Assembly (NCBI RefSeq): GCF_003149185.1
Contig: NZ_QGDO01000001.1
Coordinates: 496,001-560,000, forward strand
Source of the DNA: Sediminitomix flava
GTDB lineage: Bacteria > Bacteroidota > Bacteroidia > Cytophagales > Flammeovirgaceae
DNA: 64,000 nucleotides
Direction of reading: 5' to 3'
The notes under the pieces are model-generated. The model was given only the letters and a program-made list of their open reading frames with translations, had not been told where the DNA came from and ran no database searches. Made by a program: the position numbers and the translations under genes. This document shows positions 25,460-34,106 of this stretch, one piece after another; the stretch's first letter is position 1; each line of letters begins with the position of its first letter.

Positions 25460-26776
25460 TTAACGTGTAACATCAAATATTTTACCGACAGGTACTTGGT
25501 TAGCGGCATCATTCACTTCTCTTTCTGAGAAATTGACAAAATGCATACTGAATAATGATTGATTGTTAGGTATATTAATATCTGTAGCCGAAGGTGTACT
25601 GCCTTCTTCCACTTGATACATTCCTTTGTAGCCGTCTATTTTTATAGATTTCTGTCCCGACATACCACTCAAAAGCGGATTAGACAAGAAACTACTCACC
25701 ATAGCCATCATTGGAGAATCATCCATTAGACTTAATTCTATCACTTTAGAATTATCGGGCGATGCATAAGTTCTGGTCACATACACACCAGCAAAACCCG
25801 CAGTGGTAGCCACATGCTCATCTTGCCCTTCCACAACCTTTAAGCCCGCAAGCTCGTCGGGAAGCATATCCAATACCATTTTACCTATTTTCACATCGAC
25901 ATCTATCAATGCATTTTGCAACTCAAAACGACAACCTTCAATGTCTTTTTCTGAGTATTTTGAAGATGCTGTTTTTAAATAAACATCTCCAGTCAAGTCT
26001 GTACGTCTGTCACTTTCATCATCAATAAGTAGTTCTTCGTAAGCTTTGATATTGAATTCTTCAGCCGCTTGTCTTACTTCATCTTCATTTGCAAAACCAC
26101 TACACGCTAAGACAAGTACAGAAGATTGAGCAAAAGGAACGACCAAAGTATAGGTACTCTGTTCATCGAAGCTTAGATTTCCACGATACCCTTGAATCGT
26201 TATATTTTTAGCTTGAGTACCTCTTGTTGTATAACCAGAATTCATCATCATTCCATACATTCCGCTCATCATGGCATTGTTTCCTACAGTTGCAGCTATC
26301 TGCTTATTACTTCCTTCATAATACCTTGAAACCATGAGTCCGACAAAGCCTACTCCAGTACTTACTACTCCATCATTTTCTGGATTAGAAGATAACTGAT
26401 GCGCAGATTCAGGCATTTGAGCAAGAATTTCATAACCTATTTCTAGCTCTACTCCTTTTAGTGCTTCTTTGATATCAAATCTTGCATTCGAATATTGCTC
26501 CTGTGCATAAGCAGACTGGGCAGAAGTGATCAGTTCATTGATATCTGGAGGGGTAAGTTTTTGTCCTTTCTCAAAATTTCCATTATTCGAGTTCTGATTC
26601 TGTTGTTGCTGATTATTATTTTCATCCTCTTCTACGCCCAAAACTGAATTGACAGCAGCATTTTTAGCATCCTTAGATTTTTTCTTGATAAACTTATCGA
26701 ATTGCCCATATACCGTTGTATTGGCTATAAATAGTAGTACAAAACTGAAAGTAAGAATGGATAGTAGCTTTTTCAT
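25460..26776 (-). CDS. Exported protein with a tandemly duplicated unknown domain
   Basis: A 438-residue exported protein from the ATG at 26776, chosen because it yields a clean signal peptide (MKKLLSILTFSFVLLFIANTTVYGQ); an in-frame ATG at 26887 would add 37 non-signal residues. A short basic segment and a Gln/Asn run (residues about 50-70) lead into two homologous units of about 170 residues. Each begins with a helix (ARFDIKEALKGVELEIGYEILAQMP; CRFELQNALIDVDVKIGKMVLDMLP) and continues through an S/R-x-Y strand, a small Met-rich loop (MMSGMYGMMMNSG; MMAMVSSFLSNPLLSGM), an I-x-G-Y-(R/K)-G strand and a final VVPFAQ/FSMHFVNF strand. Similar single-unit proteins (helix, LP-x-E-x-x-G, Met-rich loop) occur in other bacteria without known function. 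The downstream four-helix membrane protein is its probable partner. Confidence 0.8.
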   Translation of the reverse strand: MKKLLSILTFSFVLLFIANTTVYGQFDKFIKKKSKDAKNAAVNSVLGVEEDENNNQQQQNQNSNNGNFEKGQKLTPPDINELITSAQSAYAQEQYSNARFDIKEALKGVELEIGYEILAQMPESAHQLSSNPENDGVVSTGVGFVGLMVSRYYEGSNKQIAATVGNNAMMSGMYGMMMNSGYTTRGTQAKNITIQGYRGNLSFDEQSTYTLVVPFAQSSVLVLACSGFANEDEVRQAAEEFNIKAYEELLIDDESDRRTDLTGDVYLKTASSKYSEKDIEGCRFELQNALIDVDVKIGKMVLDMLPDELAGLKVVEGQDEHVATTAGFAGVYVTRTYASPDNSKVIELSLMDDSPMMAMVSSFLSNPLLSGMSGQKSIKIDGYKGMYQVEEGSTPSATDINIPNNQSLFSMHFVNFSEREVNDAANQVPVGKIFDVTR

Positions 26777-27152
26777 TTTCTTAATTCTTTCGTTAGAACA
26801 ATTGGTATCCAATTCTAGAACAAAAAAATAGGAAAGGAGGTCTGAAAGATGTAAGATAGTTGGGCTTGAGAAACTTACAGAAATCAAAATTGACCTTATA
26901 TTCTTACTTGTGTCACTTTTTTAAGAACATACGATAGAGCTTCCTATAATCTGAACGAATAAGACTGCTTTCACATTGAAGGGATGAAAACATACACTAT
27001 CTATTACAATTAGCCCTAATTACATCAAAATACAAGTAAAGTACATTAACCTAAAAACCACTTAAACCAAAGTAAAAACCAACACTAACTTTACGCTTCT
27101 CTGCACAAAAGAAGCTCTCACTAATTCTATAACCTATTTATTACAATTAACC
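26777..27152. other. Divergent intergenic region before the 1170-residue secreted protein
   Basis: Contains TAACCTA words near 27050 and 27130, the latter about 20 nt before the ATG at 27153, like those before the other T9SS cargo gene. A near-match to the -7 box (TAACTTTA) lies around 27083. No ORF or hairpin. Confidence 0.5.
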
Positions 27153-30100
27153 ATGAAACTTCATTTACCATCAGGCTTATTAGTCTGTTGCCTCTTCCTG
27201 CTCTCAATCGGACTGAGCACTCCTTCAATTGCTCAAATTCCTGATTGTAGAGATAGCAACGATCCAAACTTGAATACCGTATTTGATGAAGATTATAGAA
27301 GTATCGAATTCATCTTTGATGTCAGTATGAATTCCTTTCCAGATATTTCTGACTTTCTCGTAGATTTCCCAGAATTTGAATTAAAAAATGCTGAAGCAAG
27401 TGATCCAGACACATTGGTAGGTCTCTGGACGGGTGGAAATGATATTCCAGTACTTTCAAATTATAACTTACATATTTCCTGTTCTGATGATTTCCCTAAT
27501 GGTTACTCAGAAAATGCAAGCCGATTTCCAAATGAAATGGCTGGACATCCTTCCGTAATTTCTTGGAGAATATTCGAATATGAAATTGATGGAGACGATT
27601 GTGAACTTGTCGATGTATGTGATAATCAACCGATCAATTGCCCTGTAGCTGGTGATAACAATACCAACACAACTTTTACTGATGAATACACTAGTGTTGA
27701 ATTTATCTTTGCAACACCTTTACCAGACATCAGTGCGTTCCTTAATGCTAATCCTACTTTTGAACTGAAAAATGCAGTTCCAAGTGACCCCGATACTTTA
27801 TTAGGAACTTGGAATGGAGGAAATAATATTCCTGTACTCCCTGATTTCAATATTCACATCTCTTGTTCTGAAGACTTTGAGGGAGGATATGCCAGTGGAG
27901 ATGATCGTTTTCCAAATGAAGATGCAGGACACCCACAACTTACGATGTACAAAATCTTTGAGTATGAAAGGTCAAATAATGGTATTTGTGAATTGACTGA
28001 TATTTGTGACAATGCACCTCTAAATTGCCCAGACACTGATGATCCAAATGTTAATACAATCTATTCAGATGAGTATAGAAGTATTGTCTTTATATTTAAA
28101 ACAGCAGAATTGACATCGGCAATTGAAAATAGCTTCACGTCCAATCTAGATAATGTAATGATTACAAGAGTAGATGGAACAGGCCAACCAAATGCACTAG
28201 GAGATTCAGTAGAGGTAAAAGGAATTTGGGGTGGAGATAATAATTTACCAATTAATGATGGCACATCCGATTACAATCTGCACCTATCTTGTTCAGAAGA
28301 CTTTGAAGATGAAGGATACAGTACAGATAGTGATCGCTTTCCAAATAAGAATGGCGTGAATCATCCTGCCGTAGCGAACTACATGATCTTCAAGTATAAA
28401 GAAGATGGTGATGGTTTATGTGAATTAAATAAGGAATGCTCCAACATAACAGACCCTTTAGAGGTATTAAATTGTCCTGTTGATGGCGATAATAATGTCA
28501 ATACAAGTTTTGTAGATGAGTATTACAGTATTGAATTTATTTTTGACGATTCAGACAGCGAATTCACTCAAGATATACAAGATTCTTTCGAGGCTCAACT
28601 TGAAAATGAGATGATCATCAGAATTGATGGAAATGGAAATCAAGACCCTATGGGCGATTCTATTCTCGTCAAAGGAGTTTGGGATGATGGTAATGATTTA
28701 CCAATTAATGACGGCACATCTGATTACAATCTGCACCTATCTTGCTCTGAAGATTTTGATGGAGGTTTTAGCGATAATGATGATCGTTTCCCACAAGAAG
28801 ATGAAGATCACCCCCCAGTCCTGATGTATAAAATCTTTAAATATACATCTGACAAAGATGGGAATTGTGAACTAGATAAAACTTGTGACAACGCCCCATT
28901 AAATTGTCCTGTAGATGGAGACGAAAACGTAAATACCATTTACACAGAAGAATATTTTAGTATAAAATTCATCTTTGATGATACAAACGGAGAGTTCACA
29001 ACTGATATAGAAAATTCTTTTTCCAATCAACTAGACAATGTCATGATTACAAGAGTTGATGGTGAAGGTAACCCAGATATAATGGGAGATTCAGTAGAAG
29101 TAAAAGGAATTTGGGGAGGTGGAAATGATTTACCGATTAACGACGGTGATGATGACTATAACCTACATTTGTCTTGTTCTGATGACTTCCCTGACGGATA
29201 TAGTGACTCAGACGGTCGTTTCCCAAATCAAGATGCTGGACACCCAAAAGTGACAATGTATGAAATCTATGAATACCAAAGAGATAAAGATGGAAATTGT
29301 GAACTGAAAAAATCTTGCGATAATATTCCATTACTCTGCCCTGAGACCAATGATCCTAACCCCGCACAAAATATAGCAGAAGACAAGTACCTTAGTGTTT
29401 TTGTAAAATTCAACACATCACTAGCAAACCTAGATCAAGACATCATCGATAGTTTTACTGCGGAAGGATTTAGTGTAACTCAAGACCCTGGAAATGTCAA
29501 CCTCACAATCGTTCAAGGAACGACTACAAAGAAAAAGTTTGATGTAGATGGAGAAGAGTTTGAGTATGAATGTGGTAAAGATAATTTCGAAACAGGTTAC
29601 AGTTTTGATGGAAAGTTCCCTATTCAAGGTACTCATCCCCAAATAAACATCATAAATGTTTGGGAGTATGAAGATAAAGGAGACGGAATTGTTAAAGTCA
29701 AACAATGTGAAATTGATTGCTTGACACCAGACGACCTAAATGACCCTAATGATGACCTAAATGATGGTTTTGTAGAAGATTTTCATACCGACGAGTCTAT
29801 CAATGAATATAGAAGTTATGAAATGGCATTTGAGAATGAATTCGGATTTATAACTCTAGTCACAGGTACAATTCAGAGTGGAAATGATGTAGTTGTTGAT
29901 GACTCTTTAAGTACTACACCTATTCATATCTCTTGTTCAGACCCATTTACGGACGGCTACGGTACGAAAGGAGGCCCTATTCAAGCTAATGGAGATCAAA
30001 AGTTAGTCTATTTCAAGTTCTGGAAATATAAAAGAGAAAGTAATGGAGCTTGTAAAATAGAAGTTTGTCGTGAGTGTGAAGAACAAACACCTCCACCAAG

Positions 30101-30665
30101 TGGCCCTCCTATGCCTAGCGAACTGATCAGCTTTTATGCAAAAGAAATGGATTTAGGTGTTGTATTAAATTGGGAGACGGCAAGTGAAATCAATAGCTCA
30201 TACTTTGAAGTTCAGCATAGTCATGATGGTATAAACTTTAAAAATATCGGAATTGAGGAGGCTAGTGGTTCTAGTGAGATAATAAGAGCTTATGACTTCT
30301 TACATACAGAACCTGTTATGGGAATCAATTTCTATCGATTAAAGAAAGTTGACTTAGATGGAAGCTATGAATATTCAACTGTTTACGCCTTGAGGGTAAA
30401 TGAAACTTTTAAAAACTTACTGCTATACCCTGTACCTACTTCTAGTAAAGTTTCGGTTAAAAACCTCAGGCTAAAAACTAAAAGTGAAGTACAAGTCGTC
30501 ATCTATAACAACTTAGGAATGCCTGTTATGAATGCTATTATTGCGCCTAATTCAAGCGAGATAGATACATCTCTACTTCCTGATGGAACATATTCAATAC
30601 AATTAAACTATGGACATAAACAGGAAACACTTAGAATGGTTAAACAGGCCTCAATGAAAAAATAA
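27153..30665 (+). CDS. Secreted seven-repeat protein with T9SS sorting domain
   Basis: Extracellular protein of 1170 residues. A signal peptide (ending TPSIAQ) is followed by seven related units of about 120-145 residues. Units 1-5 open with C-x-(D/V)-x2-D-x-N-x-N-T and a DEY-x-SI-x-FIF strand. They contain a LHLSCS(E/D)DF core and end with P-x-x-x-x-(Y/W)-x-IF-x-Y and a D-x-x-CEL-x-x-x-C segment. Units 6 and 7 are divergent and shorter. Paired Cys within each unit suggest disulfides; abundant Asp/Asn suggests calcium binding. Residues about 985-1085 are the WETASEINSSYFEVQHS module, also in the 970-residue protein at 10953. The last about 75 residues are a T9SS sorting domain (LLYPVPTSSKVSVKN ... 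GTYSIQLNYG). Probably a surface adhesin or matrix protein; no catalytic domain seen. Confidence 0.9.
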   Translation: MKLHLPSGLLVCCLFLLSIGLSTPSIAQIPDCRDSNDPNLNTVFDEDYRSIEFIFDVSMNSFPDISDFLVDFPEFELKNAEASDPDTLVGLWTGGNDIPVLSNYNLHISCSDDFPNGYSENASRFPNEMAGHPSVISWRIFEYEIDGDDCELVDVCDNQPINCPVAGDNNTNTTFTDEYTSVEFIFATPLPDISAFLNANPTFELKNAVPSDPDTLLGTWNGGNNIPVLPDFNIHISCSEDFEGGYASGDDRFPNEDAGHPQLTMYKIFEYERSNNGICELTDICDNAPLNCPDTDDPNVNTIYSDEYRSIVFIFKTAELTSAIENSFTSNLDNVMITRVDGTGQPNALGDSVEVKGIWGGDNNLPINDGTSDYNLHLSCSEDFEDEGYSTDSDRFPNKNGVNHPAVANYMIFKYKEDGDGLCELNKECSNITDPLEVLNCPVDGDNNVNTSFVDEYYSIEFIFDDSDSEFTQDIQDSFEAQLENEMIIRIDGNGNQDPMGDSILVKGVWDDGNDLPINDGTSDYNLHLSCSEDFDGGFSDNDDRFPQEDEDHPPVLMYKIFKYTSDKDGNCELDKTCDNAPLNCPVDGDENVNTIYTEEYFSIKFIFDDTNGEFTTDIENSFSNQLDNVMITRVDGEGNPDIMGDSVEVKGIWGGGNDLPINDGDDDYNLHLSCSDDFPDGYSDSDGRFPNQDAGHPKVTMYEIYEYQRDKDGNCELKKSCDNIPLLCPETNDPNPAQNIAEDKYLSVFVKFNTSLANLDQDIIDSFTAEGFSVTQDPGNVNLTIVQGTTTKKKFDVDGEEFEYECGKDNFETGYSFDGKFPIQGTHPQINIINVWEYEDKGDGIVKVKQCEIDCLTPDDLNDPNDDLNDGFVEDFHTDESINEYRSYEMAFENEFGFITLVTGTIQSGNDVVVDDSLSTTPIHISCSDPFTDGYGTKGGPIQANGDQKLVYFKFWKYKRESNGACKIEVCRECEEQTPPPSGPPMPSELISFYAKEMDLGVVLNWETASEINSSYFEVQHSHDGINFKNIGIEEASGSSEIIRAYDFLHTEPVMGINFYRLKKVDLDGSYEYSTVYALRVNETFKNLLLYPVPTSSKVSVKNLRLKTKSEVQVVIYNNLGMPVMNAIIAPNSSEIDTSLLPDGTYSIQLNYGHKQETLRMVKQASMKK

Positions 30666-30690
30666 AATAAATTAGAGTGTTTGTTACTTG

Positions 30691-30726
30691 GCACTGATTA
30701 ACTTCTAGTTAATCAGTGCTTTTTTA
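30691..30726 (+). terminator. Terminator after the seven-repeat protein
   Basis: Perfect 12-bp stem (30691-30702 with 30708-30719), five-base loop, then a T run. Confidence 0.93.
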
Positions 30727-30730
30727 TTAG

Positions 30731-30766
30731 AAAAAGTCAGGTACTTCTCAAAAAGTAGTACCTGAC
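30731..30766 (-). terminator. Minus-strand terminator without an assigned gene
   Basis: Perfect 10-bp stem (30736-30745 with 30757-30766). Only the minus strand has a T run next to it (TTTTTC), so it should end minus-strand transcripts. The nearest minus-strand gene (PspC) already has its own terminator at 31089-31117, which leaves an unexplained transcript between them. Confidence 0.6.
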
Positions 30767-30931
30767 TCGTAAGATTTCACTTGATATGGGTAAGGGTATG
30801 AAAATAGATTTTGATTACTATAGATTGAATAAACTAGGTTAATCGTATTTCGATAGATCTAATAAATTAGGTTAAATACTATTTATATTTTTTAGATATA
30901 TCTATCTGATATTCTTTATGTTTCGATTTCT
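30736..30931 (-). ncRNA. Candidate small RNA ending at the orphan terminator
   Basis: On the minus strand a TACATTTG -7 element (30938-30945) lies about 200 nt before the orphan terminator and no ORF of useful length lies between. The interval includes the 23-nt direct repeat listed separately. A small RNA of about 195 nt is therefore possible. The -33 element is not clear, and the alternative is a decayed leader or remnant. Confidence 0.3.
30820..30875. repeat. Two-copy 23-nt direct repeat
   Basis: Copies at 30820-30842 and 30853-30875 match at 20 of 23 positions, separated by 10 nt (period 33). Each ends, on the plus strand, in TAGGTTAA, the reverse complement of the TTAACCTA word found before the two T9SS cargo genes. 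Confidence 0.8.
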
Positions 30932-31082
30932 TGATTACAAATGTATGGGGTAGAATGAGCTTTTAATATTCTAAAAAACGCGAAGAATATCGCAAAATCG
31001 TTTTTCAGAAGAAATGAAGTAGATTGATTATCAATAGATTCAAACAAAGGAAAATAAGCTTTAATAATTTAAGGCATAAAAT

Positions 31083-31117
31083 AAAAAAATAGCTGTCAAC
31101 AGGGTGTTGACAGCTAT
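31083..31117 (-). terminator. Terminator of the PspC gene
   Basis: Perfect 12-bp stem (31089-31100 with 31106-31117), followed on the minus strand by TTTTTTAT. Confidence 0.9.
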
Positions 31118-31177
31118 CTAGTGGAGAGGTGTAATAGACGGTTCTAGCTTATTCGCTAAACTAGTGGGTTATCTGGC

Positions 31178-31375
31178 TTAAAAGTATTCTTCATCTGGCA
31201 TCAATAGGCCCATCAAAACATAGATTAATAACGGAGAGCCAAATCCAACGATTAATGCAGCCGCAAAACCGATTCTAATAAGCGTTGCATCCACGTTGAA
31301 ATACTTTGCTAACCCACCACAAACTCCAAATATTTTTTTATCGGTATAAGATTTAGTAAGTTTTGTCATTTTCAA
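31178..31375 (-). CDS. PspC-domain small membrane protein
   Basis: A 65-residue protein with the PspC signature: LTKSYTDKKIFGVCGGLAKYF, then NVDATLIRIGFAAALIVG and a hydrophobic helix (LLIYVLMGLLMP) ending in acidic DEEYF. PspC proteins take part in envelope-stress (phage shock) responses in other bacteria; in Bacteroidota the stand-alone minimal form is common and its partners are not established. No pspA or pspB is adjacent. The expression signals at 31452-31482 are strong. Confidence 0.93.
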   Translation of the reverse strand: MKMTKLTKSYTDKKIFGVCGGLAKYFNVDATLIRIGFAAALIVGFGSPLLIYVLMGLLMPDEEYF

Positions 31376-31451
31376 TAATAAAATTAATAAGACTCTGATT
31401 TTAAACGATGTATACTCAGTTATACGAGAGCTTTAGAGAAATGTTTATCTA

Positions 31452-31482
31452 CAAAAATATTTTTTTTACTTTTTTTCACAAA
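31452..31482 (-). promoter_or_regulatory. Promoter of the PspC gene (-33 TTTG, -7 TATTTTTG)
   Basis: Minus-strand TTTG (31479-31482) and TATTTTTG (31452-31459) with 19-nt spacing, a near-ideal Bacteroidota promoter about 77 nt before the start. Confidence 0.68.
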
Positions 31483-31635
31483 TCAATCTCAAAAAGCTCT
31501 AGAAATCATCCTGTTTTATACAGAAAAAAAGTCCTTTAATTATTACGTAGTCAATTCTTACGAGGGGTTTATCTGTTGTTTGGTTGTACGCATCTTTTCT
31601 AAATGCAAAATGATTTTCTACTTATAGAATACTGC

Positions 31636-32466
31636 GTGAAGACTATCAAACAAACTATATTTCTTGTTTTACTGATCCTATTAAGTACTTCCTGCTTTGA
31701 ATCTGAGAAAAAAAGGGTTAATCAGTTGAGTGGCTTTTGGATTGAAGAACTTGTACTTGAGACTTTATTGAATACACGTTCTCCCAAACATTCATTAAAC
31801 TCTGTTCAGAAATATGTAGGATTATACCTTGATTCATTAGATGAAGAAGACTACACTATTCGTTGTACTCTTCTAGATACTTCATACAATCAAGATATTA
31901 CAGTTTTAAGATTCTTTCCTAACTCAGATTTACTGAGAGGGCTTTCTTCTAGAGCAACGAGAGTTTCAATTACCTTTGACAAAAAAGATCCTTCTAAAAT
32001 ACAAGTCTATAAAAATGGTGATGTGACTAGTTTTACAAAAATTTCATCTAGTCTTGAACATGGTACGTTTCAGATACCTTTAGAATTGGCAAAATTATTT
32101 AACTACCACACTATTGTAGGAGAGTATTATAAAAAAGATACGGCTAATATCGCATTTTTTAGAGATGGTCATATTGAGGGTTGGTCTAGATATTCTAATT
32201 TCATTTACCCAAGTATTCCCATAAAAAAACTGCCTTCCCAAGATCTTTTATTCTTTTACAATCAAGATCTTGAAGAAAGCAGTTATTTCATTTACACTCA
32301 AACTCCCGATTCCCTTTTACTCCGAGAAATTGTACTTAAAGAGTCTGAAAGCTTATGGCAAGGTTTCCATTATCAGTTTACTCTTACAAATCAGAAATTT
32401 ACCTTTTATAAGAATAATCCTCAGATAAATCAGGATAGCCTTTTTTCTATTGACAATGTTCACTAA
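31636..32466 (+). CDS. Unknown lipoprotein
   Basis: From a GTG at 31636 the protein has 276 residues and a compact lipoprotein signal (KTIKQTIFLVLLILLSTSC). The in-frame ATG at 31603 would add 11 residues before the basic start of the signal, so the GTG is slightly preferred. The mature part is mainly beta (for example VGLYLDSLDEEDYTIRCTLLDTS, VSITFDKKDPSKIQVYKNGDV, NIAFFRDGHIEGWSRYSNF) and resembles no family I recognise. Its last 20 bases overlap the 3' end of the convergent TPR lipoprotein gene, with no terminator between them. Confidence 0.75.
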   Translation: MKTIKQTIFLVLLILLSTSCFESEKKRVNQLSGFWIEELVLETLLNTRSPKHSLNSVQKYVGLYLDSLDEEDYTIRCTLLDTSYNQDITVLRFFPNSDLLRGLSSRATRVSITFDKKDPSKIQVYKNGDVTSFTKISSSLEHGTFQIPLELAKLFNYHTIVGEYYKKDTANIAFFRDGHIEGWSRYSNFIYPSIPIKKLPSQDLLFFYNQDLEESSYFIYTQTPDSLLLREIVLKESESLWQGFHYQFTLTNQKFTFYKNNPQINQDSLFSIDNVH

Positions 32467-33160
32467 AATCATCCGCAGCTAAAGGATATCCCATTTCTGC
32501 AGCAGTTTTTAGTAAACTACAGACCTCATCATCAGCATTTCCTGATAAAGCGGTCTTACAACCTGCTAAGAAATAGTATACCTCAGGATTGGTTTTATCC
32601 AAATTTAGGTAAGCATCAAAGCTATTGATAGCCTCTTTAAATTGCATCAAAGCCATTTGTGTTTTTCCCTTATAGTATAATACTCTTAGATCTTTAGGGT
32701 TAAGCACTTGAGCTTGATTAAAGTCTATAATTGCTTGCTTGTTCTCTCCTAAATCAACGGCAGATAAAGCTCTATTCAGATAAATATCTGAAACTTCTGA
32801 ATTTAGTTGAATGGCTTTTGTATAGGCATCAAATGCTGCTTTAGGATTATTATTTACTCTGTGGATATTTCCAATATTAAAGAATGGCTTGTAGTTCGTA
32901 CTATCCAAAGCTAAAGCTTTATCAAAACAGCCTAAGGCTTTATTGTATTCATGAAGACTAAAAAGAGATGCTCCTTTCGCTAAATAGTATTTAGGTTCCG
33001 AGCTGTCAATTTTGATGGCTTCATCTAATAAAGAATTAGCTTCTTTAAAGGCTCCATTGTTTAGTTTAGCTTGTGCTTGCTTGAAGTAATCTTCAGATGA
33101 AGGACCACATGAAAATAAAACAATTCCTAAAAGCACGAATACACTATAAATCTTTCTCAT
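32447..33160 (-). CDS. TPR lipoprotein
   Basis: A 237-residue lipoprotein (lipobox VLFSC, Cys18) consisting almost entirely of about six tetratricopeptide repeats (for example PKYYLAKGASLFSLHEYNKAL, YKPFFNIGNIHRVNNNPKAAF, LRVLYYKGKTQMALMQFKEAI). It ends with a Sel1-like segment (CSLLKTAAEMGYPLAADDFSEHC). TPR lipoproteins are assembly or scaffold proteins at the inner face of the outer membrane; no specific partner can be named. Tail-to-tail overlap with the preceding gene is 20 nt. Confidence 0.9.
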   Translation of the reverse strand: MRKIYSVFVLLGIVLFSCGPSSEDYFKQAQAKLNNGAFKEANSLLDEAIKIDSSEPKYYLAKGASLFSLHEYNKALGCFDKALALDSTNYKPFFNIGNIHRVNNNPKAAFDAYTKAIQLNSEVSDIYLNRALSAVDLGENKQAIIDFNQAQVLNPKDLRVLYYKGKTQMALMQFKEAINSFDAYLNLDKTNPEVYYFLAGCKTALSGNADDEVCSLLKTAAEMGYPLAADDFSEHCQ

Positions 33161-33194
33161 TATTGATAATACTGTTAAATCTTATAGAAGAACC

Positions 33195-33202
33195 CAAATA
33201 TA
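33195..33202 (-). promoter_or_regulatory. -7 promoter element TATATTTG for the TPR lipoprotein
   Basis: Exact minus-strand TAnnTTTG 35 nt before the start. -33 box not evident. Confidence 0.5.
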
Positions 33203-33633
33203 TCAACAATGTTAGACTAGACCCGAAAATTATTGTAATAAATCTAGAAGTGAAATTCTAAAAATCAGAAAGCCATACTCCAAAATGTAAGTCGTACAGA
33301 AGCTTAAAGAAAATAGCCAAGTTTCCTCATAATCTTACATCCTATCCTCATATAACTTCAATACAACTCTATTATGGAACTAAAAGGGGCTAGAATATAA
33401 TATTATTTGAAGAATGTAAATCTTTAAAAATAAAATTGATAGGGATTTTAGGCAATTGAAGAAGATATTTTGTTCACTTATAAAGAGATATGAAAATATG
33501 GGTATATGATTTCAAGTTCTGGTCAAATTACGATTGTATTATAAGATATGTTATAGTCAGCTATAAAGGCTTAAAATGTCTAACCTCCTAAAATATCTCG
33601 CGTACAACTAACTCATTTTAATTACTGCTTGCC
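33203..33633. other. Gene-free divergent region
   Basis: AT-rich, no ORF or hairpin of note. A 12-mer CTAACCTCCTAA at 33580-33591 recurs at 57605-57616 before the Wzz-like gene; its meaning is unknown. Confidence 0.45.
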
Positions 33634-33978
33634 ATGAAAACAATAGAAAAGTTTAGTCTTAAAAATATAGTTATTATAGATCAATACTTGAGCAATCGAT
33701 TAGATGCGTCTGAAGAAAAACTATTCCTCAAAAAACTGCAATCTGACATTGAACTCAAGCAAGATTTTCAGATGGTAATTGATTTGGTCGCAAGCAGCAG
33801 ATATAAACCTACAGGTACCAGCAGAAAATGGAAAATGAATAAGTCTTCTAGCTTTAACAGTTCTGATCCTAAACTTCATTCAACTATTAAAGATGTTATA
33901 GGATATGGTATCTTCGCTATACTTGCAGCAGGATTACTTGTTTTTATTTGCAGCTTAGCAATTGATTTCTTTAGTTAA
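33634..33978 (+). CDS. Small membrane protein with anti-sigma-factor-like N terminus
   Basis: A 114-residue protein. Residues about 14-50 (IDQYLSNRLDASEEKLFLKKLQSDIELKQDF) match the N-terminal helical segment common to Bacteroidota anti-sigma and FecR-associated proteins: a short y-L-x-x-x-L helix, an E-x-x-x-F helix, and D-x-E-L. One transmembrane helix near the C terminus (YGIFAILAAGLLVFICSLAI) anchors it with the N terminus in the cytoplasm. No sigma factor gene is adjacent, so the role is inference. A strong terminator follows. Confidence 0.78.
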   Translation: MKTIEKFSLKNIVIIDQYLSNRLDASEEKLFLKKLQSDIELKQDFQMVIDLVASSRYKPTGTSRKWKMNKSSSFNSSDPKLHSTIKDVIGYGIFAILAAGLLVFICSLAIDFFS

Positions 33979-34025
33979 TCTTTAAGTGATTTTCTTAGTA
34001 TCTCACTATATATAACTGATAAATA

Positions 34026-34070
34026 AAATCTCGATCAAGATGACTTCTCTTTTTGATCGAGATTTTTTGA
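34026..34070 (+). terminator. Terminator after the anti-sigma-like gene
   Basis: Perfect 14-bp stem (34026-34039 with 34054-34067) with T-rich tail. Confidence 0.93.
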
Positions 34071-34106
34071 ACCCAATCCCCAAACTTAAACCCTAAAGCT
34101 AAAACT

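Larger units (their letters stand above)
30727..31177. other. Gene-free interval between the seven-repeat protein and PspC
   Basis: Holds the orphan minus-strand terminator, the candidate small RNA, the direct repeat and the PspC terminator, all listed separately. The stretch 30950-31085 shows nothing recognisable. Confidence 0.6.

Noticed and set aside
26777-26887. 37-residue extension of the duplicated-domain protein
   Set aside because: Would bury the signal peptide that begins at 26776.
27153-29340. Repeated DNA within the seven-repeat protein considered as CRISPR or mobile repeat
   Set aside because: Repeats are coding, about 400 nt long and diverged at the DNA level; they are protein domain repeats.
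30691-30766. The two adjacent hairpins considered as a single riboswitch-like structure
   Set aside because: They are independent perfect stems with T runs on opposite strands, which fits two terminators better.
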